Assembly (NCBI RefSeq): GCF_000744185.1
Contig: NZ_JQLL01000001.1
Location: 1,703,001-1,767,000 of the forward strand
Length of the DNA: 64,000 bases
Source of the DNA: Carnobacterium funditum DSM 5970
Lineage (GTDB): Bacteria > Bacillota > Bacilli > Lactobacillales > Carnobacteriaceae
Direction of reading: 5' to 3'
In this document: piece by piece, positions 19,148 to 27,929 of the stretch
Layout: the number at the start of each line of letters is the position of its first letter
Numbering within the stretch: the first letter of the stretch is position 1
Notes under the pieces: generated by a model
What the model saw: only the letters and a program-made list of their open reading frames with translations
What the model was told of the DNA's origin: nothing
Database searches by the model: none
Program-made: the position numbers and the translations under genes

Positions 19148-20182
19148 ATGAATAGGATAAAAATGACGAAATACTTAGGACTTCTTACAGCTTTAACATT
19201 TTTACTGGGCGGATGTGGACAGACAGATTCTACAAAAGATCAAACGAATAAAGAATCTACAGAACAGGCAGAAGTAACAACTTTTCCGTTAACGCTGGAT
19301 AATTACACCGTATCTTCAGAAGGTGCCGAATTTTCTGGAAAAGAAATAACGTACGAATCTCGTCCGGAATCCATCGTTGCCAATAACCAGGGAACGGCAG
19401 AATTGTTGCTTCAACTTGGATTAGCTGAAGATATCAAAGGCGTAGCCGCATTATACGGCGAAGGCGACGAAACAGTAGCGGAGGATTTCTCCAGCATACC
19501 AGTTCTGGCGGAAGGATATGTTGGGAAAGAATTGGTGGTTGGTGCTGACCCAGATATCGTTGTTGGACGAGGCCAACTATTTGCAAGTACGGAATGGGGA
19601 ACCGGAACGGTTGAAGAATTAAATGAGCTAGACATTCAAACCTATATTCAAGCAACTTCGACGAGTGATGCAACGTTTGATGATTTGTATGTAGACATTG
19701 AACAGTTAGGGAAATTATTTGCAGTTGAAGAGAGCGCACAGAAATTTTCAGATGATGTGCAGTCACGCATGGAAGAAATAGTCGCGGGCGTTCCTGATAA
19801 CCAGGAGACGTTGGATTATGCTTACATCTTTGGGGCAGAAGGCACTAACGTGAATGTTTATAGTGGTGCAGTAGACACGTACTTAAACGATGCGTTGAGC
19901 TATATGGACTTGAACAATGCGTTTGCAGACGCAACGGGCGAAATCAGTGTTGAAGCGTTACTTGAAGCTAATCCGGATATATTATTATTGGTCAACTATA
20001 CTGGCGGACGCGCTCCCGAAGAAAGCCTAGCGGATCTGAAAGCTAATGACGCACTTTCAAGTCTGACAGCTATTCAGGAAGATCGCGTTTATACCATAGA
20101 TTACAATCAGTTTTGGAGCTACGGGTACCAAATTTTAACCGGTATGGAACAACTCAGCACCGAATTGTATTCAACAAATTAA
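19148..20182 (+). CDS. Iron-siderophore ABC transporter substrate-binding lipoprotein
   Basis: A 344-residue lipoprotein: the signal peptide ends at the lipobox LLGGCGQ, with the lipidated Cys near position 23. A Ser/Thr/Glu linker and a BtuF/FhuD-type two-lobe fold follow (RPESIVANNQGTAELLLQLGLAE, then GADPDIVVGRG, then ILLLVNYTGGRAP). It captures the metal chelate outside the membrane. Permease and ATPase genes follow with gaps of 25 and 2 bases. Base composition seems less AT-rich than its surroundings, which may signal transfer. Exact ligand unknown; the Fur box argues for iron. Confidence 0.88.
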   Translation: MNRIKMTKYLGLLTALTFLLGGCGQTDSTKDQTNKESTEQAEVTTFPLTLDNYTVSSEGAEFSGKEITYESRPESIVANNQGTAELLLQLGLAEDIKGVAALYGEGDETVAEDFSSIPVLAEGYVGKELVVGADPDIVVGRGQLFASTEWGTGTVEELNELDIQTYIQATSTSDATFDDLYVDIEQLGKLFAVEESAQKFSDDVQSRMEEIVAGVPDNQETLDYAYIFGAEGTNVNVYSGAVDTYLNDALSYMDLNNAFADATGEISVEALLEANPDILLLVNYTGGRAPEESLADLKANDALSSLTAIQEDRVYTIDYNQFWSYGYQILTGMEQLSTELYSTN

Positions 20183-20207
20183 CGTATCACGAGGAAGGAA
20201 GAAAGTG

Positions 20208-21275
20208 ATGAACCGCATCGACAAACAACGTCAATTATTTTATATAAGTTTACTCCTGTTTACCGTATTGATTATTTTTTCGGTGGGAATTGGTGTTACG
20301 GTCGGACAAGTCGCGGTACCTCTCACAGAATCTTTTCAGATCCTAACCAAAAATCTTTCAGGAGGACTAATTGGCGATTTATCTAATCTTTCCTCTGATG
20401 CCTATGAGAATATCATCTGGCAAATCCGTTTTCCGAGAGTACTATTAGCGATGCTCACGGGTATGGGATTATCATTAGCCGGTGCAGTCATGCAAACAAC
20501 GGTCCAGAACCCGCTTGCAGATCCTTATATTTTGGGGATTTCGTCTGGGGCTTCTCTAGGCGCAACGTTTGCTATAATGATTGGCTTTGGTGGAACCAGC
20601 ATACTGGCTCAGTTGGGTTTATCTTTTTGGGCATTCCTAGGTGCTGTGACAGCCGCTTTTCTTGTCTTACTTTTATCGAATGTTGGCGGACAGGTGAATT
20701 CCATCAAACTGGTTTTATCCGGAATGGTATTAAATGCGCTGTTTACAGCGTTTTCCAATTTCATCATTTATATAGCCAACGATGCAGAAGGTATTCGTTC
20801 GGTGACTTTTTGGATGATGGGAAGTTTGGCAGGAGCAAGTTGGTCCACACTGCCCTTAATTGCCACGGTTGTCTTGATTTGTTTTCTGTTCTTCTTAACA
20901 CAAGAACGCACGTTAAATATCATGCTATTGGGTGATGAAGCAGCAATCACGCTCGGAGTCAACTTAAATTTTTACCGTAAATTGTATTTAGTCATTGCTG
21001 CGATTCTGACAGGTATCATAGTTGCGAATAGCGGAATGATTGGCTTTGTTGGATTGATTATTCCACATATGATCCGTGGAATCGTCGGATCCAATCATCG
21101 ATACTTTTTGCCATTATCTGTTCTTTCAGGATCTTTATTCATGGTATGGTCTGATATCTTGTCTCGCATCATCCTGCCAACGGTTGAATTACCCATTGGT
21201 ATTTTGACATCGTTAATCGGCGCACCACTGTTCATTTATATTTTTGTTAAAAAAGGCTACGAGTTTGGAGGGTAA
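20208..21275 (+). CDS. FecCD-family iron ABC transporter permease
   Basis: A FecCD-type permease of about 355 residues with roughly ten transmembrane helices. Family motifs are RFPRVLLAMLTGMGLSLAGAVMQTTVQNPLADPYILGISSGASLG near the N-terminus and GMIGFVGLIIPHMIRGIVGSNHRY near the C-terminus, the coupling-helix region that contacts the ATPase. The ATG at 20208 is preferred to a GTG at 20205 by ribosome-site spacing. Single permease type, so it probably works as a homodimer. Confidence 0.93.
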   Translation: MNRIDKQRQLFYISLLLFTVLIIFSVGIGVTVGQVAVPLTESFQILTKNLSGGLIGDLSNLSSDAYENIIWQIRFPRVLLAMLTGMGLSLAGAVMQTTVQNPLADPYILGISSGASLGATFAIMIGFGGTSILAQLGLSFWAFLGAVTAAFLVLLLSNVGGQVNSIKLVLSGMVLNALFTAFSNFIIYIANDAEGIRSVTFWMMGSLAGASWSTLPLIATVVLICFLFFLTQERTLNIMLLGDEAAITLGVNLNFYRKLYLVIAAILTGIIVANSGMIGFVGLIIPHMIRGIVGSNHRYFLPLSVLSGSLFMVWSDILSRIILPTVELPIGILTSLIGAPLFIYIFVKKGYEFGG

Positions 21276-21277
21276 GA

Positions 21278-22036
21278 ATGAATTTAACTGTTGATAACGT
21301 ATCGGTATCTATTGCTTCCCAGCAAATTATAGAAGACATCTCCTTGCATGTTAGTCAGCATCAATTTGTCGGTTTGATTGGACCGAACGGCTGCGGGAAA
21401 TCGACTTTATTGAAAAGTGTTTCGAAAATACTTGAACCCGATAGGGGAATCATTACTTTGGATGGCGACAATATTCAGAAACTCTCAAACAAACAGCTTG
21501 CAAAAAAATTAGGCGTAGTGGGACAGTTTCACCAAATCAATTTTGACTTTTCCGTCCGTCAGATGTTACTGCTCGGACGCTCACCGCACAAAGGTTTAAT
21601 GGAGAGAGATAACGCGCTAGATTATGAAATTGTTGAAAAAGTTCTTCACCAAATGGAATTGGAAAACCTCGCTGATAGAAGTTTTTTGTCACTGTCAGGA
21701 GGGGAAAAGCAGCGGGTGATTTTAGGCAGAACTTTGGTGCAGCAACCTAAATTTCTAGTTTTAGATGAGCCTACCAACCATTTGGATATCAAACACCAAT
21801 TGAGTATTTTAAAAACAGTCAGTTCCCTGCCCATTGGTGTATTGGCTGCTTTACATGATTTGAATTTAGCTTCACGCTTTACGGATTATTTGTATGCTAT
21901 GAAAGACGGAAGAATAATTAAAGAAGGAACGCCTGAAGAAGTGTTAACGGAAGTGGTTATTAAAGAACTGTATGAAGTCGACTGTCGGACATATACTAAT
22001 CCTATTTTAGGTAAACAGACCATTGAATTTCTATAA
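21278..22036 (+). CDS. Iron-siderophore ABC transporter ATP-binding protein
   Basis: A 252-residue FecE-type ATPase. Walker A is GPNGCGKST, the Q-loop follows in VVGQFHQ, the signature is LSLSGGEKQRV, Walker B is FLVLDEPTNHLD, and the switch His is in ALHDLN. It starts two bases after the permease stop, so the two are translationally coupled. It is the last gene of the Fur-regulated operon. Confidence 0.94.
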   Translation: MNLTVDNVSVSIASQQIIEDISLHVSQHQFVGLIGPNGCGKSTLLKSVSKILEPDRGIITLDGDNIQKLSNKQLAKKLGVVGQFHQINFDFSVRQMLLLGRSPHKGLMERDNALDYEIVEKVLHQMELENLADRSFLSLSGGEKQRVILGRTLVQQPKFLVLDEPTNHLDIKHQLSILKTVSSLPIGVLAALHDLNLASRFTDYLYAMKDGRIIKEGTPEEVLTEVVIKELYEVDCRTYTNPILGKQTIEFL

Positions 22037-22079
22037 AAACCATAAATTTCAAATTAGGATTACCTTTACAGTATACTAA

Positions 22080-22630
22080 AACCCTAATCTTAAGTTTAAC
22101 AAGGTCTCACTAATGTCACCTTCGTTGATTCGAATAGAACGTTTCATAAATGTTTCGTTGCTATGACCAAAGATTTCCATTAACGTGGCCATATCTTTGG
22201 TCTTTTTGTAGCGATGGTGGCCAAAAGCACTTCATAGCGTGTGCGTACTGATAGCATCGTGACTCAATAGCTTAGCAATCTTTTGAAACATTTGATAGAG
22301 ACCGTATTCACTTCCAAATGAATGCCTTTGGTACTTGGAAACAAACAAGCTTCTGATTCTAAGTTTTTTTAGTGTACTCTTCAATCAAGTCTTGCACACT
22401 ACTCAAATACGAAATGGGAGTTTTTTCTGTCTTTTTTCGAAAATACGTGGATTTTTAGATGAAATAATAGCTTTTTTCGTTAATTTAACAATACCGGACA
22501 TGCTTGAACCACTGTTAATCCTGATTAAAAATAGGAAAACATCCCAATTAATCATTTTATTAGGTCTTAACTTAAATAAAAAGTTATTTATTTCTTGTTG
22601 TGTTCGTAATGGGTGCACATTGTAACTCAT
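22080..22630 (-). pseudogene. Decayed tyrosine-recombinase-like gene
   Basis: On the minus strand the start MSYNVHPLRTQQEINNFLFKLRPNK and the following segments match the protein at 49715-50296, which looks like a small phage-integrase-type recombinase. Downstream frames carry pieces equivalent to KTKDMATLMEIFGHSNETFMKRSI, but frameshifts and stops break the gene at several points. Not functional. It sits between the iron operon and the phosphate operon. Confidence 0.7.
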
Positions 22631-22767
22631 TGAAATAACCTCTTCTCTCACAAAAAAGATAAACGATTTCATTCAGCATATTACATAAGCATGTATTAAA
22701 AGGGCGTATAAAAAAAGAACCCACTCTGAGGAAGTCAAAATTCAGAGGAGGTCAAATCTAAAAATAG

Positions 22768-23451
22768 TTAGAAAACGGTATTATCAAGTGTATTATGTGT
22801 ATTTAATTCAGTGATTTTACCTGATTCGAGATAAACAATCCATTCGCATAAATTTGTCACGTAATCGCTGATACGCTCCAGATTTCCGGCTACAAAAATG
22901 TAATTAGCTGCACCAAATACTAACTCAGGATCTTTCTTCATTTCATCTAATGTTCTTTTTTGTAATTCGAAAGCAAGCTGATCGATTTTGTCGTCTTTTA
23001 GAGCGATTTTTTTAGCTTCTGCTACATCTGCTTCGATGAAAGCAGTTAAAGAACGTTCAACTAATTTCTTAACTTTTTCAGCCATTACCGCTAAGTCATT
23101 TTCAATATCTAAATTCTTTTTATTCCCTTTAACACGAATCGTTGCTTTGGCAATGTTAACCGCATGGTCTCCCATGCGTTCTAAATCGGCACAAGCCTTC
23201 ATAATAGTAATGATACGACGTAAATCACTGGTTACGGGCTGTTGCAAGGCAATGAGCTCAATGGATTTGGTTTCGATTTTTACTTGTTGTTCATTGATCA
23301 GGTGATCGTTATTCACAACTTTTTCAGCTATGGCTTTGTCATGGGCAACAAACCCCTTAACAGATATATAGATTGATTCAGATACCATTAATCCCATCTG
23401 ATAAAACTGTGAATGCAGATTGTTTAGTTCTTCTTCGAATACTTTTCTCAT
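22768..23451 (-). CDS. phoU: Phosphate transport regulator PhoU
   Basis: A protein of about 227 residues with two PhoU helical repeats. Conserved stretches are MRKVFEEELNNLHSQFYQMG, then ELIALQQPVTSDLRRIITIMKACADLERMGDHAVNIAK and, in the second half, NLERISDYVTNLCEW. It modulates Pst and the phosphate two-component system. The ATG at 23451 has a GAGGTGG site at the right spacing; an upstream in-frame GTG overlaps that site. Last gene of the pst operon. Confidence 0.93.
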   Translation of the reverse strand: MRKVFEEELNNLHSQFYQMGLMVSESIYISVKGFVAHDKAIAEKVVNNDHLINEQQVKIETKSIELIALQQPVTSDLRRIITIMKACADLERMGDHAVNIAKATIRVKGNKKNLDIENDLAVMAEKVKKLVERSLTAFIEADVAEAKKIALKDDKIDQLAFELQKRTLDEMKKDPELVFGAANYIFVAGNLERISDYVTNLCEWIVYLESGKITELNTHNTLDNTVF

Positions 23452-23517
23452 GAAATAGACCACCTCTTATTTTTTTGAAATGTTATGCGTTTATTTGATT
23501 CTAATGGAAGTTGCTGT

Positions 23518-24291
23518 TTAGCCGAACTTACCTGAAATATAATCATCTGTTCGTATGTCCTTAGGATTGGAATACATTTTTTCTGTTGAATCAAATTCAA
23601 TGATTTCTCCATTTAAAAAGAAAGCTGTTTTATCCGATATTCGAGCAGCTTGTTGCATGTTATGTGTGACGATGATAATGCTGTAATTTTTCTTGAGTTC
23701 ATGAATCAAGTCTTCTATTTTGGCAGTGGATAACGGATCGAGCGCTGAGGTCGGTTCATCCATCAGTATGACTTCTGGTTCTACAGCTAAAGCTCGAGCG
23801 ATGCAAAGACGTTGCTGCTGACCTCCAGAAAGACCAAAGGCATTTTCACTTAATCTGTCTTTTACTTCATTCCATAACGCAGCACCTTTCAAGCCTCTTT
23901 CAACAACCTCATCTAGCGTCTTTTTATCTTTAATCCCGTGAATACGGGGTCCATAAGCGACATTATCATAGATGGATTTAGGGAAAGGATTTGGTTTTTG
24001 AAAAACCATCCCAACCTCTGTACGTAAAGCTTCTACTTTAGCGTCGGATTTAAAAATATCCTCATTGTTATAGTGGATGGAGCCTTTCATTTTTACAGAA
24101 GGAACGAGTTCCACCATCCGGTTCAATGTTTTAATAAACGTTGATTTACCACATCCAGAGGGTCCAATTATTGCAACAACCTGTTTTTCAGGTATATCAA
24201 TTGAGATATCTTTTAGTGCCTGTGTATCACCATACCATAAGTTGAAATTTTTGACGGAATAGACAGACTGAATAGTTTCTTCTTTATTCAT
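23518..24291 (-). CDS. pstB: Phosphate ABC transporter ATP-binding protein PstB
   Basis: A 257-residue ATPase that drives phosphate uptake. Walker A is GPSGCGKST, the family-specific FIKTLNRM follows, the Q-loop lies in [18 protein letters not shown], the signature is LSGGQQQRL and Walker B is [13 protein letters not shown]. The segment [15 protein letters not shown] is typical of PstB. It follows pstA with a 15-base gap. Only one pstB copy is seen here. Confidence 0.96.
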   Translation of the reverse strand: MNKEETIQSVYSVKNFNLWYGDTQALKDISIDIPEKQVVAIIGPSGCGKSTFIKTLNRMVELVPSVKMKGSIHYNNEDIFKSDAKVEALRTEVGMVFQKPNPFPKSIYDNVAYGPRIHGIKDKKTLDEVVERGLKGAALWNEVKDRLSENAFGLSGGQQQRLCIARALAVEPEVILMDEPTSALDPLSTAKIEDLIHELKKNYSIIIVTHNMQQAARISDKTAFFLNGEIIEFDSTEKMYSNPKDIRTDDYISGKFG

Positions 24292-24306
24292 TATTTACCT
24301 CCTACA

Positions 24307-25185
24307 TTAATAACGTTTCGAGTATTTATTACGAATAGCAATAGCCAGCGAATTCATCACAATTAAAATAATGAGTAAGACAATGCTTCCGGCGGCGGCT
24401 ACTGCTTGAAACTCTGCCTGGGGTCTGCTTGCCCAGCTGAAAATTTGAATAGGTAAAACAGTAAAGCCATCTAATACAGAAGTTGGGGTATAGGCAATAA
24501 ATGTCATTGCGCCAATCATCAACAGAGATGCTGTTTCACCGACACCTCTAGATAAGGATAGAATCGCTCCAGTTAATATTCCGGGTGTGGCTGCTGGAAG
24601 GACAACGGTTCGAATAATCTGCCATTTGGTTGCACCCATTGCATAAGCGGCCTCATACTGTTCTTGTGGAATAGACCGTATGGCCTCTTTTGAAGCGACG
24701 ACTATAACCGGTAAAATAAGCAGAGACATGGTTAATCCTCCAGCTAAAATACTTCTGCCCATTCCTAATATTCGAACAAATACTGTCAGACCAAGTAAAC
24801 CAAATACAACGGAAGGCACTCCTGCTAAGTTTGCTATATTCAGTTCGATAAAACGGGTAAATTTATTTTTCGGTGCGTATTCTTCTAAATAAATGGATGT
24901 ACCTACACCTAATATTAGAGAAACTGGTATCGTGATAGACATGACCCAGGTAGTTCCGAGGATTGCAGCTTTAATTCCCGCATCTTCAGGTCTTCTTGAT
25001 GCATAATTAGTGAAGAAATCAGTATTTAAATAGCCAATCCCTTGTGTAACAATTCGTATAATTAGTGTAGCTAGTACGATCATCCCAAAAAGAGTAGCTG
25101 TAAAGAAAATTCCTTTGGCTAGTTTGTTTTTTGTAATTCTTTTAGATATTTGTTTTTCATCAGGTACAACAATTTTGTTTTTCAT
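24307..25185 (-). CDS. pstA: Phosphate ABC transporter permease PstA
   Basis: A 292-residue permease with about six transmembrane helices. The coupling loop EQYEAAYAMGATKWQIIRTVVLPAATPGI is the classic BPD-transporter motif; ISRGVGETA-like LSRGVGETASLLMIGA marks PstA. Its start codon lies at the stop of pstC (one-base overlap), so the two are coupled. Confidence 0.95.
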   Translation of the reverse strand: MKNKIVVPDEKQISKRITKNKLAKGIFFTATLFGMIVLATLIIRIVTQGIGYLNTDFFTNYASRRPEDAGIKAAILGTTWVMSITIPVSLILGVGTSIYLEEYAPKNKFTRFIELNIANLAGVPSVVFGLLGLTVFVRILGMGRSILAGGLTMSLLILPVIVVASKEAIRSIPQEQYEAAYAMGATKWQIIRTVVLPAATPGILTGAILSLSRGVGETASLLMIGAMTFIAYTPTSVLDGFTVLPIQIFSWASRPQAEFQAVAAAGSIVLLIILIVMNSLAIAIRNKYSKRY

Positions 25186-26114
25186 TAGTAAACCTCCCTA
25201 TATCGGCGGGAAATATGATTGGCAAAGACATTCATGACTAAAGTAAAGAGGAACAGAGTCATCCCTACCGCATAAATACTATAATAAATAGTCGATCCAA
25301 ACGTTGCATCCCCCATGCTGACTTGAACAATATAAGCAGTCATTGTCTGAATTGATTCAGTGGGAGTAAAACCTAAGTTTGGTGTGGATCCTGCTGCAGT
25401 GGCGACAATCATTGTTTCACCGATTGCACGTGATAGGCCTAAAACAAGCGAAGAAACAATCCCGCTAAGTGAGCCGGGAATAACAATTTTCAAAGCAACT
25501 TCTAAACGTGTTGCGCCTAAGGCCAATGCGCCCTCTCGCATGGACTGGGGAACAGCATTCATCGCTTCTTGAGATAACGAAGTAATCTGGGGAATAATCA
25601 TAATTCCTACAACTATACCCGGGCTTAAGGCATTAAAAATAGGTAAATCTGTAACGAACGTTCGTAATAAAGGTGTAACAAACGTTAAAGCAAACAACCC
25701 ATAGACAACGGTCGGAACACCGGCTAATACTTCCAAGATAGGTTTCAATACTTTACGTTTTTGATCACTGGCGTATTCACTCAAATAAATGGCTGCAGCT
25801 AAACCAATGGGGATAGCAACTACCATTGCAATTGCAGCAATGGTGAATGTGCCGGAAATTAATGGCCAAATACCATAACTGGGATCATTCCCGAAAAATG
25901 GGTACCATTCTGTACCGGTTATGAAATCAATAAAAGAGACCTGAGTAAAAAACAAAAAGGTTTCTCTGAATAAAGTGAAAATGATTCCTACCGTTACAAG
26001 AATGGAGAGAGAAGCCATGAGTAAAAATAAGTTAGGCATTAATTTCTCGATTTTATTATGAGAGGATTGTTTAGCTCTATTTTGTTTAATCCTTTCACGT
26101 ATAGTTGATTGCAT
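25185..26114 (-). CDS. pstC: Phosphate ABC transporter permease PstC
   Basis: A 309-residue permease partner of PstA. It has an N-terminal cytoplasmic part and about six helices; signatures are SMREGALALGATRLEVALKIVIPGSLSGI (coupling loop) and LSRAIGETMIVATAAGS. The ATG at 26114 follows a TAAGGAG site; an in-frame ATG at 26150 lies within the hairpin that separates pstS from pstC and would be masked. This decides the start. Confidence 0.95.
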   Translation of the reverse strand: MQSTIRERIKQNRAKQSSHNKIEKLMPNLFLLMASLSILVTVGIIFTLFRETFLFFTQVSFIDFITGTEWYPFFGNDPSYGIWPLISGTFTIAAIAMVVAIPIGLAAAIYLSEYASDQKRKVLKPILEVLAGVPTVVYGLFALTFVTPLLRTFVTDLPIFNALSPGIVVGIMIIPQITSLSQEAMNAVPQSMREGALALGATRLEVALKIVIPGSLSGIVSSLVLGLSRAIGETMIVATAAGSTPNLGFTPTESIQTMTAYIVQVSMGDATFGSTIYYSIYAVGMTLFLFTLVMNVFANHISRRYREVY

Positions 26115-26137
26115 GATGTAACACTCCTTAGACATAG

Positions 26138-26177
26138 GCAAAATGTCCATCGAGTGAGTCCGCGATGGACATTTTGC
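26138..26177 (-). promoter_or_regulatory. Perfect 15-bp hairpin between pstS and pstC
   Basis: GCAAAATGTCCATCG (26138-26152) and CGATGGACATTTTGC (26163-26177) form a perfect 15-bp stem with a 10-base loop. No T run follows on the minus strand. It most likely protects the 3' end of pstS mRNA or limits read-through, allowing much more PstS than PstCAB. Confidence 0.75.
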
Positions 26178-26255
26178 TGTATATTAATCTTTGCTATAAC
26201 TATTTCTTACAAGTTTTAATAGTAATCACTGTTTTTTTCTGAAAGGTATAAAAAT

Positions 26256-27197
26256 TTATCTTAAACCTTCAAGCGTTTCTAGACCATCCGTATAAATGGA
26301 ATCATCTAGCGCTACGTATCCAACTTCAGTAGCCATTTCTCCGGCCATTTCCAATGTGTACTTAGCAAATTCATAAGCCGTATCATTTTCTACAATAGAT
26401 TCGTTATTTACATAGAAGAATAACGGTCTAGATAGGGGTTCGTAAGTGCCGTTTTGAACGGTCTCATCTGACGGTGTTACGACTTCTCCATTATTATTTT
26501 CGATGGGAACAATTTTAACGGTATCTTGGTTTTCTGCGTAATATGCATATCCAAAGTAAGCTAATGCATTTTCAGATCCCTTAGCACCTTGAACCAGCAC
26601 ATTATCGTCTTCTGATAAAGACGCTTCTTTATCAATTTGCTCTCCGTCTAAGATGATTTCATCGAAATAATCGTATGTCCCAGAATCTGCCCCTGGGCTA
26701 AATAATAGAATTTTTTCATCTGGCCAGCCTTCTCTTACATCTGCCCATGTTTCGACGTCACTTTCTTCTAACCAAATGGATTTCAGTTCGTCAAGAGTTA
26801 AATAATCTACCCAATCATTTTCCGGATTAACAACGACTGATAATCCGTCAAGAGCTATTTGGAATTCAGTGTATTCAATACCTGCGTCCGCAAGCAAAGC
26901 GGCTTCTTCTTCTTTCATTGGTCGAGAAGCATTCGTGATATCTGTTTCTCCAGCGATAAATTTTTCCATTCCTCCGCCAGTCCCCGATACACCAATAGTT
27001 GCTCGAGCTTCTGGGTTTGCAATAGAGAATTCTTCAGCTACACCCTCCATAATTGGAAAGACGGTCGATGATCCGTCAACCTGAACTGAACCAGTAATGC
27101 CTTCAGTTGTTTCGTCAGTCGATGTGTTTCCACATGCTGCTAAGAGAAGTACCATACTTAGTGATGCACCAATTTTTGCCAAGCCACTCATTTTCAT
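26256..27197 (-). CDS. pstS: Phosphate-binding lipoprotein PstS
   Basis: A 313-residue lipoprotein with lipobox LLLAACGN. The phosphate-binding loops are visible: VQVDGSSTVFPIMEGVAEEF, then GVSGTGGGMEKFIAGETDITNASRPMKEEE and LLFSPGADSGTYDYF. The start at 27197 is behind GAGGGATTTT; an in-frame upstream ATG has no such site. First gene of the pst operon, preceded by PhoP boxes. Confidence 0.95.
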   Translation of the reverse strand: MKMSGLAKIGASLSMVLLLAACGNTSTDETTEGITGSVQVDGSSTVFPIMEGVAEEFSIANPEARATIGVSGTGGGMEKFIAGETDITNASRPMKEEEAALLADAGIEYTEFQIALDGLSVVVNPENDWVDYLTLDELKSIWLEESDVETWADVREGWPDEKILLFSPGADSGTYDYFDEIILDGEQIDKEASLSEDDNVLVQGAKGSENALAYFGYAYYAENQDTVKIVPIENNNGEVVTPSDETVQNGTYEPLSRPLFFYVNNESIVENDTAYEFAKYTLEMAGEMATEVGYVALDDSIYTDGLETLEGLR

Positions 27198-27259
27198 ATA
27201 AAATCCCTCTTTCTCTTTATAAGTTGAACATCTCCTGTTCATACTTTCATAATAAACGA

Positions 27260-27302
27260 CTAACATTAATTCCATGTAAATTGAATGTAAGGATTATGTA
27301 AA
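27260..27302 (-). promoter_or_regulatory. PhoP box array upstream of pstS
   Basis: Read on the minus strand, TTACAT occurs at 27301, 27290 and 27279, exactly 11 bases apart, with a degenerate fourth unit (TTAATG) next. This spacing and sequence match the Firmicute PhoP consensus (TT(A/T/C)ACA repeats every 11 bp). It predicts induction of the pst operon in phosphate starvation. Confidence 0.85.
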
Positions 27303-27840
27303 TATTCATGATAGTTGAATTGGTGTACAAGTATTTCTTATATAAATATACTTAATGTGACCTAAACTTAGTTGAACCAGTAGGCTATTTAGCCTGTCAT
27401 TGCTTTAAATAATAATAATTACGTCATTCAATTTAATTATAGATAATTCATGCTTTTTGATATCCTACTTAAAAGTATGATAGATATTACTCTTTTACTT
27501 GTTTTTTTTTACACCTAAGAGGCGTGAAAAAAGAACCCTAATCTGTTATGGTTAAAGCGCCTAAACTAAACCATGAAAAGGGTTTTCTCAATGGTTACAT
27601 TGCATGGAAATGGCTTGAATTTCAATGCTACTATTTTGATTTCAAATAATGGTGGTAAGTATTGTAGATAGTAAATTATTGATTTACAAGATTAAATAAT
27701 GTTCTTTGTAAGCTAGTACTTGAAATTGAAAGGGACATTAATAGGGTGATTGACTAAAGTTAGCCAAACTTAATAATTGAGAGAATTTTTTTTTGAGGAA
27801 AGCAGCTATATTCAGCCACTTTAACCAGGTGAGTACAATT
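27303..27840. other. Intergenic region with no clear gene
   Basis: About 540 bases. An open-looking piece near 27520-27680, including GAACCCTAATC and CCATGAAAAGGGTTTTC, resembles the end of an insertion sequence but I cannot assign a family. Nothing else supportable. Confidence 0.35.
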
Positions 27841-27843
27841 TGA

Positions 27844-27899
27844 AAGGAAACGCTTTCCGTTTTTTGGATTCTATTATCGTTGAGATGGAAGCGATTTCC
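27844..27899 (+). promoter_or_regulatory. Two cre-like palindromes upstream of the PRD regulator
   Basis: GGAAACGCTTTCC (27846-27858) and GGAAGCGATTTCC (27887-27899) share the core GGAA(A/G)CG(C/A)TTTCC. With flanking bases, the second matches the CcpA cre consensus TGNAANCGNTTNCA at all but the last position. Centres are 41 bp apart, close to four helical turns. They suggest carbon catabolite repression of the operon starting at 27930. Confidence 0.7.
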
Positions 27900-27929
27900 G
27901 AGTATGCTAAAAGCAGGAGGTAAGGGAAC

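Noticed and set aside
19434-19766. Minus-strand reading frames within the iron-binding lipoprotein gene
   Set aside because: Antisense shadows in a less AT-rich gene; no start sites and no family resemblance.
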